From Lysobacterales bacterium (GTDB taxonomy: Bacteria > Pseudomonadota > Gammaproteobacteria > Xanthomonadales > SZUA-5): DNA of 57,434 nt. Position numbers and translations under genes: made by a program. Below, one piece after another: positions 49,000-57,434 of this stretch. The first letter of the stretch is position 1. Each line of letters begins with the position of its first letter. Under the pieces are notes generated by a model that did no database searches, was not told the DNA's origin, and worked only from the letters and a program-made list of their open reading frames with translations. The stretch covers positions 1 to 57,434 of the forward strand of contig JABAQR010000025.1 of assembly GCA_019187485.1 (NCBI GenBank), read 5' to 3'.

Positions 49000-51825
49000 A
49001 TGCCGGTATCCAGCGCTCCCGAATCGGTGTTGCGTGTACTGACCCGTCTGTTCGACGGTGGCGATTCGGCGGTCGTGGTCAGCCGCCTGCGCGATGATCG
49101 CATCGTCGCGATCAGCCCGAGCTTCGCGCGGATGTGCGGCATCGGCACCGGGGAAGCGGTCGGCTGCACCGCGGTCGAACTCGGCCTGTGGGCGGACGAC
49201 GCGCAGCGCGACGCAGCGATTGAGCGCGCGTGCCGGTGCGGCTCGGGCATCGGCGATGCGATCTCGATACGGGTTCCGGACGGACGTCGTCGCGACGGCC
49301 TGATGAGCTGCTCGGTGATCGAGCTCGAAGGTGAACGCCTGTTGTTTTGTCTGATCCGGGACGTGCGAGGCAACGGCGAGGGAACGACCGCGCATCGCCC
49401 GGACTTCGGCGGCCCGCACTCGCCGATCGTGAGCTCGGAGGTCGGCGTGTACCGCCTGCGCGGACCGGAGCGCCACCTGGTCGAAGCCAATCCCGCGCTG
49501 GCGCGGATGCTCGGCTGCGATTCGGCCCAGGGGCTGATCGCCGCGTTTGTCGACCGCGGCGGTTTCGATTACGTCGATCTCGATCACGCACAACGACTCG
49601 ACGCGTTGTTGCGCGCCGACGGGTGCTTCGCGCATGTCCGCGCCGAAGTGCGTCGTTTCGACGGTGGCAGCGTATGGGTCAGCGAGAGTGCATGCGCGGT
49701 CTACGCGACCGATGGCCGCTTGCTGCACGCCGACGGCACGATGATCGACATCAGCGGCCAGGTGCACGCGGAACAGGCGCTGGCGCAGAGCGAGACGCTG
49801 CACCGCAACCTGGTCGAGAACTCGCGCGACGCGGTGTTCCTGATGCAGCACGGCCAGATCATGTACGCCAACGAGGCGCTCGCGACGATCCTCGATTGCC
49901 GCACCGAGGACCTGATCGGCGCAAGCTACTTCGACTGGGTCGCACCCGAGGACGTGGCCGCGCAGGTGCAGCGCCGGCAGGCGCGCGAATCCGGCTCGCA
50001 GGACACCCAGGACTACGAGATCCGCCTGCTGCGACGCGACGGCGCGCGGCGCCTGTGCGCAGTGCGCGCCGGCGCAGTCCACTTCCGCGGCGAACTGGCA
50101 TCGATCGGCACTCTGCGCGACATCACCGAAGAGCGCGCCCAGCAGGTGCGGCTGACGGCCGCCGAGGAGCGCTACCGCCTGCTGTTCCAGCACGCCGTGC
50201 TGGGAATGTACCGGAACACTCTCGAAGGCCGGCTCATCGAAGTCAACGAGGCCTTTGCGCGAATGTTCGGCTACGAGTCCCCGGCGCTCATGTGCGCCGC
50301 CGTCGCCGACATCGGCGGGCATTACGCGGATCCGGCTCTGCGCGCACAGGCCATGATCGCGCTCCGGCAGGAAGGTCAGCTGGTCAACTGGGAAGTGGAA
50401 CTGGTGCGCCGCGATGGCAGCCACTTCTGGGCGCTGGCGAGCATGCGCCTGGTGCGCCACCCGGATGGCGAGATCAGCCACCTCGAAGGCAGCCTGATCG
50501 ATATCAGCGCACGCCGCGCCGCAGAACTGGAACTGAATTACATCGCGCACCACGACAGTCTCACCGGGCTGGCCAACCGGCGTGGTTTCGAGCGCAACCT
50601 GAGGGCCATCCTGGAGCGGTTGCAGGCAGGTGTGGACGGACCGCACGCCGTGCTGCTGCTGGATCTGGACCGGTTCAAGCTGGTCAACGACAGCCTCGGC
50701 CATGCGGCGGGCGACGAATTGCTGATGCAGTTCGCGCAGCGGCTGACCCACGAGTTCGCCATCGATCTGTGGCTGGCGCGTTACGGTGGGGACGAATTCG
50801 CGCTGCTGTCGCGCTCGCGGATGAATCGCGTCGGCGCGATTGACGTGGCGCGCCAGGTACGAGAACTCGCAGCCGCGCCGTTCCAGGTGCGCGGGCACCA
50901 GGTGTTCACCGGGGCGTCGATCGGCATCGTGCTGATCGAGGACGGCGATATTCCGCCCGAGGACATCCTGCGCGATGCCGACACGGCGATGTTCCGCGCC
51001 AAGTCGCAGGGCGGTGGCCATGCCCTGTTCGACCGCCACATGCACGCCGCGGCGAGTGCGCGCCTGGCGCTCGAGACCGAACTGCGCTTCGCCCTGGCGC
51101 GCAACGAACTGGTGGCGCACTACCAGCCGATCGTGGAACTCGGCAGCCGCCGCGTGGTGGGCGTCGAGGCGCTGGCGCGCTGGCAGCACCCTGCCCGTGG
51201 ACTGCTGTCCCCGGCACAATTCATGAGCGTGGCGGAAGACAGCGGAATGCAGTCACAGATCGACCTGCGCATGCTGGAACAGGCGCTGTTGCAATGGCTG
51301 CATTGGCAGCGGGCAAACGCCGGGCACGCGCCCGACAGGCTCAGCGTGAACATCTCGGACCGCCTGTTCGCTTCTCCCGAATTCGCGGCGACACTGCAAC
51401 AGATGCTCGACCGGACGGGCGCCGACCCTTCCCGCCTGCACCTGGAGATCACCGAAAGCGTGTTCCGCGACAACCAGGCCAGTCTGCGCGATTCGCTGGC
51501 CGCGCTGAAGGCCATAGGCGTGCGCCTGGTGGTGGACGATTTCGGCACCGGATATTCCTCGCTGGTGTCGTTTTCCGAGGCCGCCTTTGACGGCCTGAAG
51601 ATCGACCAGGGCTTCATCCGCGATCTCGAAACCAATCCCCGCCACCGCGCCATCGTGCGCACCATCGTTCAGTTCGCACGCGATCTGGGCCTGAGCCTGG
51701 TGGCCGAAGGCGTAGAGACTGAAGCCCAGGCCCAGTTGCTGCGCGAGTTCGGCTGCGAACTGGCCCAGGGCTATCTGTACGCACGTCCGATGGCTGCGGA
51801 GCAATGGCTGGGCCGCTGCGACTGA
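49000..51825 (+). CDS. Multi-PAS GGDEF-EAL protein (c-di-GMP turnover)
   Basis: A 941-residue signalling protein with no membrane segment. Four PAS-like modules begin near residues 20, 148, 263 and 386, the last two with clear PAS/PAC features. A GGDEF domain follows (LTGLANRRGF near 520, intact GGDEF 596-600), then an EAL domain (EALAR at 723-727, ITESVF, DDFGTGYSSL, KIDQGFIRD, EGVETEAQ). Both catalytic signatures are intact, so synthase and phosphodiesterase activity are both possible. The inhibitory RxxD I-site is absent: the positions 9 and 6 residues before GGDEF are Ala and Leu. The ATG at 49000 is the natural start. Confidence 0.92.
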   Translation: MPVSSAPESVLRVLTRLFDGGDSAVVVSRLRDDRIVAISPSFARMCGIGTGEAVGCTAVELGLWADDAQRDAAIERACRCGSGIGDAISIRVPDGRRRDGLMSCSVIELEGERLLFCLIRDVRGNGEGTTAHRPDFGGPHSPIVSSEVGVYRLRGPERHLVEANPALARMLGCDSAQGLIAAFVDRGGFDYVDLDHAQRLDALLRADGCFAHVRAEVRRFDGGSVWVSESACAVYATDGRLLHADGTMIDISGQVHAEQALAQSETLHRNLVENSRDAVFLMQHGQIMYANEALATILDCRTEDLIGASYFDWVAPEDVAAQVQRRQARESGSQDTQDYEIRLLRRDGARRLCAVRAGAVHFRGELASIGTLRDITEERAQQVRLTAAEERYRLLFQHAVLGMYRNTLEGRLIEVNEAFARMFGYESPALMCAAVADIGGHYADPALRAQAMIALRQEGQLVNWEVELVRRDGSHFWALASMRLVRHPDGEISHLEGSLIDISARRAAELELNYIAHHDSLTGLANRRGFERNLRAILERLQAGVDGPHAVLLLDLDRFKLVNDSLGHAAGDELLMQFAQRLTHEFAIDLWLARYGGDEFALLSRSRMNRVGAIDVARQVRELAAAPFQVRGHQVFTGASIGIVLIEDGDIPPEDILRDADTAMFRAKSQGGGHALFDRHMHAAASARLALETELRFALARNELVAHYQPIVELGSRRVVGVEALARWQHPARGLLSPAQFMSVAEDSGMQSQIDLRMLEQALLQWLHWQRANAGHAPDRLSVNISDRLFASPEFAATLQQMLDRTGADPSRLHLEITESVFRDNQASLRDSLAALKAIGVRLVVDDFGTGYSSLVSFSEAAFDGLKIDQGFIRDLETNPRHRAIVRTIVQFARDLGLSLVAEGVETEAQAQLLREFGCELAQGYLYARPMAAEQWLGRCD

Positions 51826-51949
51826 TGCTGCACCGGCGCCAACTGGCCATCGGGGACGGCCCATCGGCGATGGCTTGCGGTCCGAGGTACGCAAGCGCAC
51901 GGAGAACAAGGCAGACAAAGCTCGATCCGATGCCTCCAGGCAAACAGCA

Positions 51950-52654
51950 TCATTCGAAGCCGTCCCTGAGGAATGCATCCGGGCGATAGGCGTAGACATC
52001 GTCGACGAACCAGTTGCTGCCGCTGGCACTGCTGCTGTCGCTGCCAAACCAGACCGAGCCCACGCCGCGCGTGCTCAGCCCATGCGCGCGGTCAGATGCA
52101 ATCCGCACGCCGTTCAGATAGATGTCGTAGCGCCCCTGGTCCATTCGGAAGCGCAGTTCGAACACCAGCGTGGCACCGACGCTGTAGCTGCCAATGGCGG
52201 TCGACATCGGCGTCGCCGCGTCGGCAACCGCAATCGTACCGCCGCTGCCCAGGCGCAGAGTCGCGTAGTCGTTGGCGGCGCCATCGCGTTCGCGCACATT
52301 GATGATGAAGTTGTCGAGTTGCGCCGGCTTGAGCACGAACCCGATGCAGATCTCGCCGAGCGACACTTCCGCGTCATCGAGGAAGGTGAAGACCACGAAG
52401 CGGGCCGTTCCGCTGGCCAGCGGGGTGATCCGCAGCGACGGTGTCGGCAGCACCCCGGCCGGCATCACGAATGCCTGCAGCTGGCTGGCGATCGATACCG
52501 GCTGGCCCTGGATCGCGCCGCCGGTACCGATCTGCGCGCCCAGCGGCTGATCGTTGAAGGTGGCCGCAAGCAGGAAGATGTCGGGATTGCTCCCGGCGCG
52601 GGCCGGGGTTGCAACCAGGAGGCCGAAGGCCAGCAGGCAGCACAGCAGTTTCAA
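51950..52654 (-). CDS. Small secreted protein of unknown function ending in DGFE
   Basis: A 234-residue predicted exported protein. A signal peptide (about 1-20, KLLCCLLAFGLLVATPARA) precedes a beta-rich, Ser/Gly-rich body with LamG-like features (TLVFELRFRMDQGRYDIYLNGVRIAS, GSNWFVDDVYAY). The C-terminus AFLRDGFE ends like the M14 carboxypeptidase. The start is inferred as TTG 52654, because a good Shine-Dalgarno (GGAACGGAG) lies 7-15 nt before it and the signal peptide begins there; no ATG exists closer than 52753. It lies downstream of the CadC-like regulator gene on the same strand, with a CTTGAT-type direct repeat in between. Confidence 0.75.
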   Translation of the reverse strand: MKLLCCLLAFGLLVATPARAGSNPDIFLLAATFNDQPLGAQIGTGGAIQGQPVSIASQLQAFVMPAGVLPTPSLRITPLASGTARFVVFTFLDDAEVSLGEICIGFVLKPAQLDNFIINVRERDGAANDYATLRLGSGGTIAVADAATPMSTAIGSYSVGATLVFELRFRMDQGRYDIYLNGVRIASDRAHGLSTRGVGSVWFGSDSSSASGSNWFVDDVYAYRPDAFLRDGFE

Positions 52655-52788
52655 GGCACAGCTCCGTTCCGGTGGGAAGTCCACCGCTTCGTCGCCAGTG
52701 TCGTGGTGGCGGGAGGCCAGGTGTTTCAGGGACTGTCTGCAGCCCCTCAGCAAATGCTCAAGGCCAGGCCCAGGTCCTCGGCAGAACC

Positions 52789-52806
52789 ATCAAACAACCA
52801 TCAAGT
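52789..52806 (-). promoter_or_regulatory. Direct-repeat operator candidate upstream of the small secreted gene
   Basis: On the minus strand it reads ACTTGATGGTTGTTTGAT: two CTTGAT-like half-sites 11 bp apart, 135 nt before the TTG start at 52654. Same layout and orientation as the site at 55807-55824 upstream of the other secreted gene. A small inverted repeat (GATTCG/CGAATC, 52811-52827) overlaps the regulator's stop codon beside it. Confidence 0.5.
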
Positions 52807-52825
52807 CATTGATTCGTCGAGCGAA

Positions 52826-55726
52826 TCAGAACGCCGCCGCTGGCAGGCGCGTGGCGCCGGCCAGGCCATCGCGCGCCAACTCGCGATCCACCGCGGCCCG
52901 CTCCGGCGAATCCGGCGGAAGCATCTCGCGACGGACCAGACGCGCCAGCAGGCCAAAACCGTCGGCCTCGGCGGCCTGGGCCAGTGCATCAAGGCGACCC
53001 CGGCGCAGGCTGTCTTCGCCCGCCAGCGCTTGCAGCCAGTCGAACTGCAACTGCTGCGCCCGGGTGCCGCGGCTCTGCACCGGCCCGCGCAGCGCCTGCG
53101 CGCGCCGCGCCGCGTCCGTGGCATCGCCGGCCATCCAAGCGGTTTCCAGCGCCGCCAGGCTGGCGCCAAGGGCATAGCCGTCCTCGCCGAGACGCAGCAA
53201 TTCGCTTTCGATCGCCTCGACCGCCAGGCGCGTCGGGCCGGCCGATGCGCCCGCGGCGTAGTCCAGCCGCAGCAGGCGCAGATCCACATCGAGGACGGCC
53301 ACGCGCACCGCCGCGCGCTCGCGGATGTCGCGGGCTTCGCGCAGCAGCTCGCGTGCCCGGTCGCGCTCGCCGGCAAGTTCCCGGACCCGCGCCATCGCCG
53401 TCAGCCAGGCGGATCGTGGCAGCCAGGCGGCCTGGTCACGCAGGCCGGCGACAGCGTCGAGCGCCCGCCCGGCGGCCGGTGGGTCCCCCTGCAGCAGCGC
53501 GAGATCGGCGCGCGCGGCACCCACCAGTACCCGGATGTCGACCGCGCCCGCCTGGTCCAGCGCCGCGGCGGCGGCGTCGAAGTGCGCCGCCGCCGCGGCC
53601 AGTTGCCCGAGATCGCGCTCGCTGATGCCGAGGTTGAAGGTGACGCGGCCGATCTCACGCGGGATGGCCAGTTCCTCGAGGCGGGCGAGTGCTTCGCGAT
53701 AGGCCTCGCGCGCATCCGCGCGGCGCCCGGAGCGCTCCGCCATCAGGGCCAGGTTGGCCAACGCCAGCGCCTCGCCGCGCGTATCGCGCAGGCTGCGCCA
53801 GGTTTCCGCCGCCAGCCGGAAGGCCTGCTCCGCTTCGTGCAGGCGGCGCTGGTGGGCACGCACATTGCCCAGGTGGTAGCGCGCGTTCGCCTCGCTCGCG
53901 ACATCGCCCGCTTCTCGCGCGAGGTCGATCGCGCGCTGCAAGTTCTCCGCAGCAGGCTCGAGTCGCCCCAGCCCGGTTTGCGCCCGGCCCAGGGCTTCGA
54001 GCCACTCGCCCTTCAGGCGCAAATCGCCACTGCGCTCGCCTTCGGCGGCCAGGGTTTCGGCGAGGGCCAGCGCGTCGGCGTGCTCGCCGGCTCGCAGCGC
54101 CACTTCCACCCGTCCCAACTGCGCGGCCCGGGCTTCGCCGGCCAGGCCGCGGGCACGCCAGATCGCCTCGGCGCTGTCCAGCTGCGTCCGCGCGAGCGCG
54201 AGCTCGCCCTGCTCGGTTGCCAGCCGGGCTCGCAAGCCAAGGGCCTCCGGATCGTCGCCGGCCAGTCCTTCCAGGGCAGCGGCGGCCGCGACGAGTTGGC
54301 TCCGGCCCAACTGCCAACGCGCCAGCGCCAGCTGCGCGCGCCGCAGGCTGGCCATGTCGCCCGCCTCGCGCGCCCGCTGCACCGCCCATGCGAAGGCCGC
54401 CGGGGCATCGCCCGGCTGCATCGCTCCCAGCCAGAGCGCGCGTCGCCATGCCAGGGTGGGCGCATCCTCGCCGAGGACGGCGCCGAGCGCTTCCAGCGAG
54501 TCGGCTGCCGCGGGCCACTTCGCGAGCGCCAACTGCATGTCGAGCACCTCCAGCCGCGCATCGATGGCTTCGGGATGCCCCAGGGCGTACGCGGTCAGCG
54601 CCGCGAGCAGTTCGGCCGAACTCGCGCGCACGCGAGCGCGCAGGATCTCGGCCTGCAAGGCCAGCGCGCGGTCGCTGTCGCCGCGCAGGCTGGCGAGGCG
54701 CTGGCCCGCGCCGCGCCAATCCCCGCTGCGGACAAGCGCTTCAGCATGCAGCAGCGCCGGCCATCCGGCGATCTCCGCCTCCGCCAACCGTGCGTAGGCC
54801 GCGAGCGCATCCCCATGGCGATCCTCGGCCGTCGCCAGCGCCGCCTCCACCAGAGACTGGCGCGCATCCAGACCCGTCGGCCAGCCGGCCGGATCGCCGG
54901 CTGCGGCACCGGGCCTGATCGACGCCTCCAGGGTTCGCAGCAAGGCCTGGGCCTGGGTGGCCACGTCGGCCTGCGGCAATACTCCGCTGCTGCGTTCGCT
55001 GCCCGCCGCGTCGCGCAACTGCCAGCGACCATCCGCGGCGATCGCGAGCCTCCATGCGGTCGGCCCGGCGGCGGCGCCCGGCGCGGCAAGGATCCAGCCG
55101 CTGCTGCGCGCGTACACACCGAAGTAGGCACCCAGTGCCGCTGGCGCCGACTCCAGGCGCAGACCCGGTGGGTTGACGGCGACCTCGGCGACCACCGGTC
55201 CGGGCCTGGGGCGCAGCGCGATCCACCCGGCCCATCCGGCCAGCAACAGGAACAGCGCGCCAAGCGTCAGCCAGAGCACTGCGTACCGGGGCCACGCTCT
55301 CGTCCCTGCGGTTGCGGCGCGGCCAGGCTGTTCATCCACGGGACGGTCGGAAGCCGGATCCGATCCTTCGGCGGGCACCGCAGCAACGGCGACCGCCAAT
55401 GCAGGCGACTCGTCGGCAAGGATCTCCACCGGCGCGATGAAGGCGTAGCCGCGGCGGTGACGGGTCTCGATGAAGCGCGCTTGCTGCGGGTCGTCGCCCA
55501 GTGCCTGGCGCAACTCACTGACCGTCTGCGGAATGACATTGGGCGACAGCGCGTGATGGCCCCACAACTCGTCCATCAGGGCATCACGCGAGACCAGCGC
55601 CGGTGCGCGCTCGACCAGGAAGCGCAGCAAGCGGTAGGCCTGCGGGCGCAGGTTGGCAACACCGGCCGGGCCGATGAGCAGTTCACGCTGGGTATCGAGT
55701 AGGAACTCGCCGAGGCGATAGCGCAT
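52826..55726 (-). CDS. CadC-like winged-helix membrane regulator with TPR region
   Basis: A 966-residue protein. Residues 1-100 are an OmpR/PhoB-type winged helix (YRLGEFLLDTQRELL; FLVERAPALVSRDALMDELWG; VSELRQALGDD; FIETRHRRGYAFIAPV). A Pro/Ala linker leads to one transmembrane helix (about 148-171). The remaining 790 residues are Ala/Leu/Arg-rich helical TPR-like repeats, predicted periplasmic. This is the CadC/ToxR topology: a membrane protein that senses outside and binds DNA inside. It is divergent from a secreted-protein gene (200-nt gap) and precedes another on the same strand (171-nt gap); both gaps carry 11-bp-period direct repeats fitting such a DNA-binding domain. Confidence 0.88.
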   Translation of the reverse strand: MRYRLGEFLLDTQRELLIGPAGVANLRPQAYRLLRFLVERAPALVSRDALMDELWGHHALSPNVIPQTVSELRQALGDDPQQARFIETRHRRGYAFIAPVEILADESPALAVAVAAVPAEGSDPASDRPVDEQPGRAATAGTRAWPRYAVLWLTLGALFLLLAGWAGWIALRPRPGPVVAEVAVNPPGLRLESAPAALGAYFGVYARSSGWILAAPGAAAGPTAWRLAIAADGRWQLRDAAGSERSSGVLPQADVATQAQALLRTLEASIRPGAAAGDPAGWPTGLDARQSLVEAALATAEDRHGDALAAYARLAEAEIAGWPALLHAEALVRSGDWRGAGQRLASLRGDSDRALALQAEILRARVRASSAELLAALTAYALGHPEAIDARLEVLDMQLALAKWPAAADSLEALGAVLGEDAPTLAWRRALWLGAMQPGDAPAAFAWAVQRAREAGDMASLRRAQLALARWQLGRSQLVAAAAALEGLAGDDPEALGLRARLATEQGELALARTQLDSAEAIWRARGLAGEARAAQLGRVEVALRAGEHADALALAETLAAEGERSGDLRLKGEWLEALGRAQTGLGRLEPAAENLQRAIDLAREAGDVASEANARYHLGNVRAHQRRLHEAEQAFRLAAETWRSLRDTRGEALALANLALMAERSGRRADAREAYREALARLEELAIPREIGRVTFNLGISERDLGQLAAAAAHFDAAAAALDQAGAVDIRVLVGAARADLALLQGDPPAAGRALDAVAGLRDQAAWLPRSAWLTAMARVRELAGERDRARELLREARDIRERAAVRVAVLDVDLRLLRLDYAAGASAGPTRLAVEAIESELLRLGEDGYALGASLAALETAWMAGDATDAARRAQALRGPVQSRGTRAQQLQFDWLQALAGEDSLRRGRLDALAQAAEADGFGLLARLVRREMLPPDSPERAAVDRELARDGLAGATRLPAAAF

Positions 55727-55806
55727 GGCGCCAGTCTAGCCTGCGCTCCCCGGCGGATGAGCGGCAGGTCCGCGGTCGCGGGCTTCCTGCGGCCAGTGAA
55801 TCAACG

Positions 55807-55824
55807 TCTTGATCGAATCTTGAT
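55807..55824 (+). promoter_or_regulatory. Direct-repeat operator candidate in regulator/secreted-protein divergent gap
   Basis: TCTTGATCGAATCTTGAT: two identical TCTTGAT half-sites with an 11-bp period, the spacing used by OmpR/PhoB-type winged-helix proteins. It lies 102 nt before the start of the plus-strand secreted gene and 80 nt from the regulator start. Confidence 0.55.
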
Positions 55825-55839
55825 GAGCCGCTGAACCCA

Positions 55840-55856
55840 CCGGCAAGTCTTGCCGG
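55840..55856. repeat. 17-nt perfect inverted repeat in the divergent gap
   Basis: CCGGCAAG-T-CTTGCCGG, 16 nt downstream of the direct repeat. It could be a second operator or a short hairpin in the leader of the plus-strand gene. Confidence 0.6.
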
Positions 55857-55926
55857 GCGCGGATCCCCATGCTTCGGGCGGATCGGTCGCGGTGGTCGCG
55901 GCCGACCTGACCCGATGGAGGATCCC

Positions 55927-56688
55927 ATGTTCCGATGGCTTGCCACCCTGCTGCTGATGTGCCTGCTGCAAGCCGGCAGCGCGACGGCCAACAACTTCCC
56001 CACGGCCGCGCAAGTGGAGGCCGACGCGCGCGCCGCGGTGACCAATGGCCGGGTCACCCGCGTCGAGATCGATGGCGGCTGGAAGCTCGAACGCGAAAGC
56101 GGGTACACCTTCGCCAACCTGGCGAAACAGGCGATCGTTGCCGAAAAGCAGAACACCGATGGCACGCGCCAGCAGTTCAACGCGCTGGCGATCTACCAGC
56201 GCGGCGCTGCGGGCGATCCGTGGGTGTTCGACCGGCTGTTCTCCTACGGATGGAAATCGCTCGATGGCGCCAGCGCCAGTGCCGCGATGGACGCCGCCAC
56301 ACTGCACGCGCTCACATTGAAGGCGATGCGCGAGAATCCGGGCGGCTGGATGCCGGTGGACCCGCGCAACGTCTACCGCGTCGATGCCTTCGCGGTGGTG
56401 CCAGGCTCGATCCGCGAGGTCAGTGACAGTGAGCTTGTGTGGGAGATCGAGGGCGAGTTCATCGTCGATGACACCACCCAATCCACCGACCCCGGCGTCA
56501 AGAAGCTGCGCCAGCGGATCAAGGTGGAGGGCGTGCAGCACGCGCAGACGCGCGAATGGATCCTGAGCAAGGCGGCCGAAGTCAGCAGCACGAACCTGGG
56601 CCGGCAAGCGCTCACCCGGGAGCAAAAGGCATCGTTGCCAACGCTGGCGGACGCACCCTTCGACCAGCTCTATTTCGGCGACAAGTGA
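55927..56688 (+). CDS. Small secreted protein of unknown function
   Basis: A 253-residue predicted exported protein, not recognised. Residues 1-21 form a signal peptide (FRWLATLLLMCLLQAGSATA). The mature part is mixed alpha/beta with no cysteines and no obvious catalytic motif; notable segments are NFPTAAQVEADARAAVTNGR, FDRLFSYGWKSLDGASAS and YRVDAFAVVPGSIREVSDSE. The start at 55927 is chosen because GGAGGA lies 4 nt upstream and the signal peptide begins there; the in-frame ATG at 55915 would place that Shine-Dalgarno inside the gene. Divergent from the CadC-like regulator, and a likely target of it. Confidence 0.82.
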   Translation: MFRWLATLLLMCLLQAGSATANNFPTAAQVEADARAAVTNGRVTRVEIDGGWKLERESGYTFANLAKQAIVAEKQNTDGTRQQFNALAIYQRGAAGDPWVFDRLFSYGWKSLDGASASAAMDAATLHALTLKAMRENPGGWMPVDPRNVYRVDAFAVVPGSIREVSDSELVWEIEGEFIVDDTTQSTDPGVKKLRQRIKVEGVQHAQTREWILSKAAEVSSTNLGRQALTREQKASLPTLADAPFDQLYFGDK

Positions 56689-56872
56689 GCAGCACGAGGC
56701 CGGGCCCGCGGGCCCCCGGAGGGCGCCCGTCCCGGGCGCCGATCTGGCGGCGATTCACGCCTCGACCCGTCCTCGCGCACCAATCGCCGTGGAAGGCAAG
56801 CCCGGACGGCGGCGCACACCGCGGACGGCCTGCTACCATCACGCCTACATCACAATCGGTCACCAGTCGCAC

Positions 56873-57434
56873 ATGGAATTTCTGGGTCTGCTGGTGGTGC
56901 TGTTCTTCCTGTACCTGCTGATCGCCCCGGCGATCGCATGGACCAAGGCCAACACCGCCAGAGCCTATGCGCAGGAGCTGACCGAGCGCCAGGCGCGCGA
57001 AGTCAGTGACCTGCGCAAGGAAATCCGCCAGTTGCGCGAGCAGCAGGCAGGGCTGCTGCAGCGTGTGGAGCGGCTGGGGACTGCGCCCGAGGCGGAACCC
57101 GCGCGCGCGGCGGCGCCGGAGACTGCGCCTTCCGCAGAACCGGCGCAGCCTGTTGCCGGACGCGCTGTGTTCCAGGCTCCCGAGCCCGAGTTGGCCCCCG
57201 CGACCCCGCCGGCACCCGCGGTCATACCCGGCTTCGATTTCAGCACGGCGGATCTCGGCATCCCCGAAACGCCGGCTGCCGCCGCCCCGCCGTCCGCCAC
57301 CGCGACACCCGAGCCGCCGCGCGCCACGCCCGCCGCGACCCCGCGCCGTCCGGCGCACGCGAGCTGGAACCTGGAACCGGTCGAAAAGCCGGAGGAACCC
57401 GCCGAAGCGGTCGAACCGGTGGCGCAGGCCGCCA
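56873..57434 (+). CDS. Membrane protein N-terminus, possibly DUF2339 family, cut by window
   Basis: At least 187 residues; the 3' end is outside the window. An N-terminal transmembrane helix (about 4-23, LGLLVVLFFLYLLIAPAIA) is followed by a short coiled coil (about 30-68, ERQAREVSDLRKEIRQLREQ) and a long Ala/Pro/Glu-rich region with the segments FDFSTADLGIPE and ASWNLEPVEKPEEP. An N-terminal helix plus coiled coil plus Pro-rich linker is how DUF2339 multi-pass membrane proteins begin, but the defining membrane domain would lie beyond the window, so the family call is tentative. The ATG at 56873 is supported by the TM start; no strong Shine-Dalgarno is seen. Confidence 0.65.
   Translation, partial: MEFLGLLVVLFFLYLLIAPAIAWTKANTARAYAQELTERQAREVSDLRKEIRQLREQQAGLLQRVERLGTAPEAEPARAAAPETAPSAEPAQPVAGRAVFQAPEPELAPATPPAPAVIPGFDFSTADLGIPETPAAAAPPSATATPEPPRATPAATPRRPAHASWNLEPVEKPEEPAEAVEPVAQAA

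Overview
The window is about 57 kb of a very GC-rich (roughly 70%) bacterial chromosome, with densely packed genes on both strands and almost no ordinary mobile elements. Gene content and order point to a gammaproteobacterium of the Xanthomonadales/Lysobacterales type, but no rRNA or other taxonomic marker is present, so this is inference. The supporting signs are a leuA-leuC-leuD-leuB cluster with a translational attenuator, a 180-kDa-class NAD-glutamate dehydrogenase, ppiA-lpxH, dacA-ybeD-cutA-dsbD, an IPTL-CTERM protein, a DmeF-like transporter, and CadC-like and Ser/Thr-kinase proteins carrying TPR regions. No tRNA, rRNA, insertion sequence, prophage or CRISPR array was found.

Layout. 1-11 kb: a partial HerA-like ATPase (-), a secreted DUF11/IPTL-CTERM protein (+) closed by a clear terminator, penicillin-binding protein 1B (-), and a divergent 1527-residue multi-module glycosyltransferase (+). 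11-17 kb: obg (-), ilvE (+), a DUF5916 outer-membrane protein (-), and a divergent cation diffusion facilitator (+). 16.8-25 kb: the leucine operon, with a consensus -35 box, a probably leaderless Leu-rich leader peptide and a three-hairpin attenuator before leuA, then leuC, leuD, leuB, dusB and glmU. 24.8-29.6 kb: lpxH and ppiA (-), an NADP-dependent oxidoreductase and aspS (+). 29.8-34.5 kb: a minus-strand operon dacA-ybeD-cutA-dsbD-tlpA with ATGA/GTGA overlaps at three of its four junctions. 34.8-42.8 kb: NAD-glutamate dehydrogenase and a membrane Ser/Thr kinase. 42.9-44.4 kb: peroxiredoxin, Rieske ferredoxin and a cysteine-depleted NifU/SufU-like protein (-). 44.5-51.8 kb: an M14 carboxypeptidase, dxs, and a PAS-GGDEF-EAL protein (+). 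51.9-57.4 kb: a small secreted protein (-), a CadC-like winged-helix/TPR membrane regulator (-), a second small secreted protein (+), and the 5' part of a membrane protein.

Three regulatory or structural themes stand out. First, the leuA leader shows a complete attenuator: Leu codons, protector hairpin, antiterminator and terminator. Its pairing rules also account for the Cys-rich end of the leader peptide. Second, many gaps between genes hold pairs of inverted arms built from short tandem units (GACGCAAAG-, GTGAGTR-, GTGAAAC- and GGGGCAGGGG-type). The purine-rich arm always follows the upstream gene's stop codon, and these elements sit between every pair of leu genes. Third, both small secreted-protein genes that flank the CadC-like regulator carry an upstream direct repeat of CTTGAT-type half-sites with an 11-bp period, in the same orientation. 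That is the spacing expected of an OmpR/PhoB-type winged-helix protein, so regulator and secreted proteins may form one small regulatory circuit. All function calls rest on reading the sequence; no database search was run.
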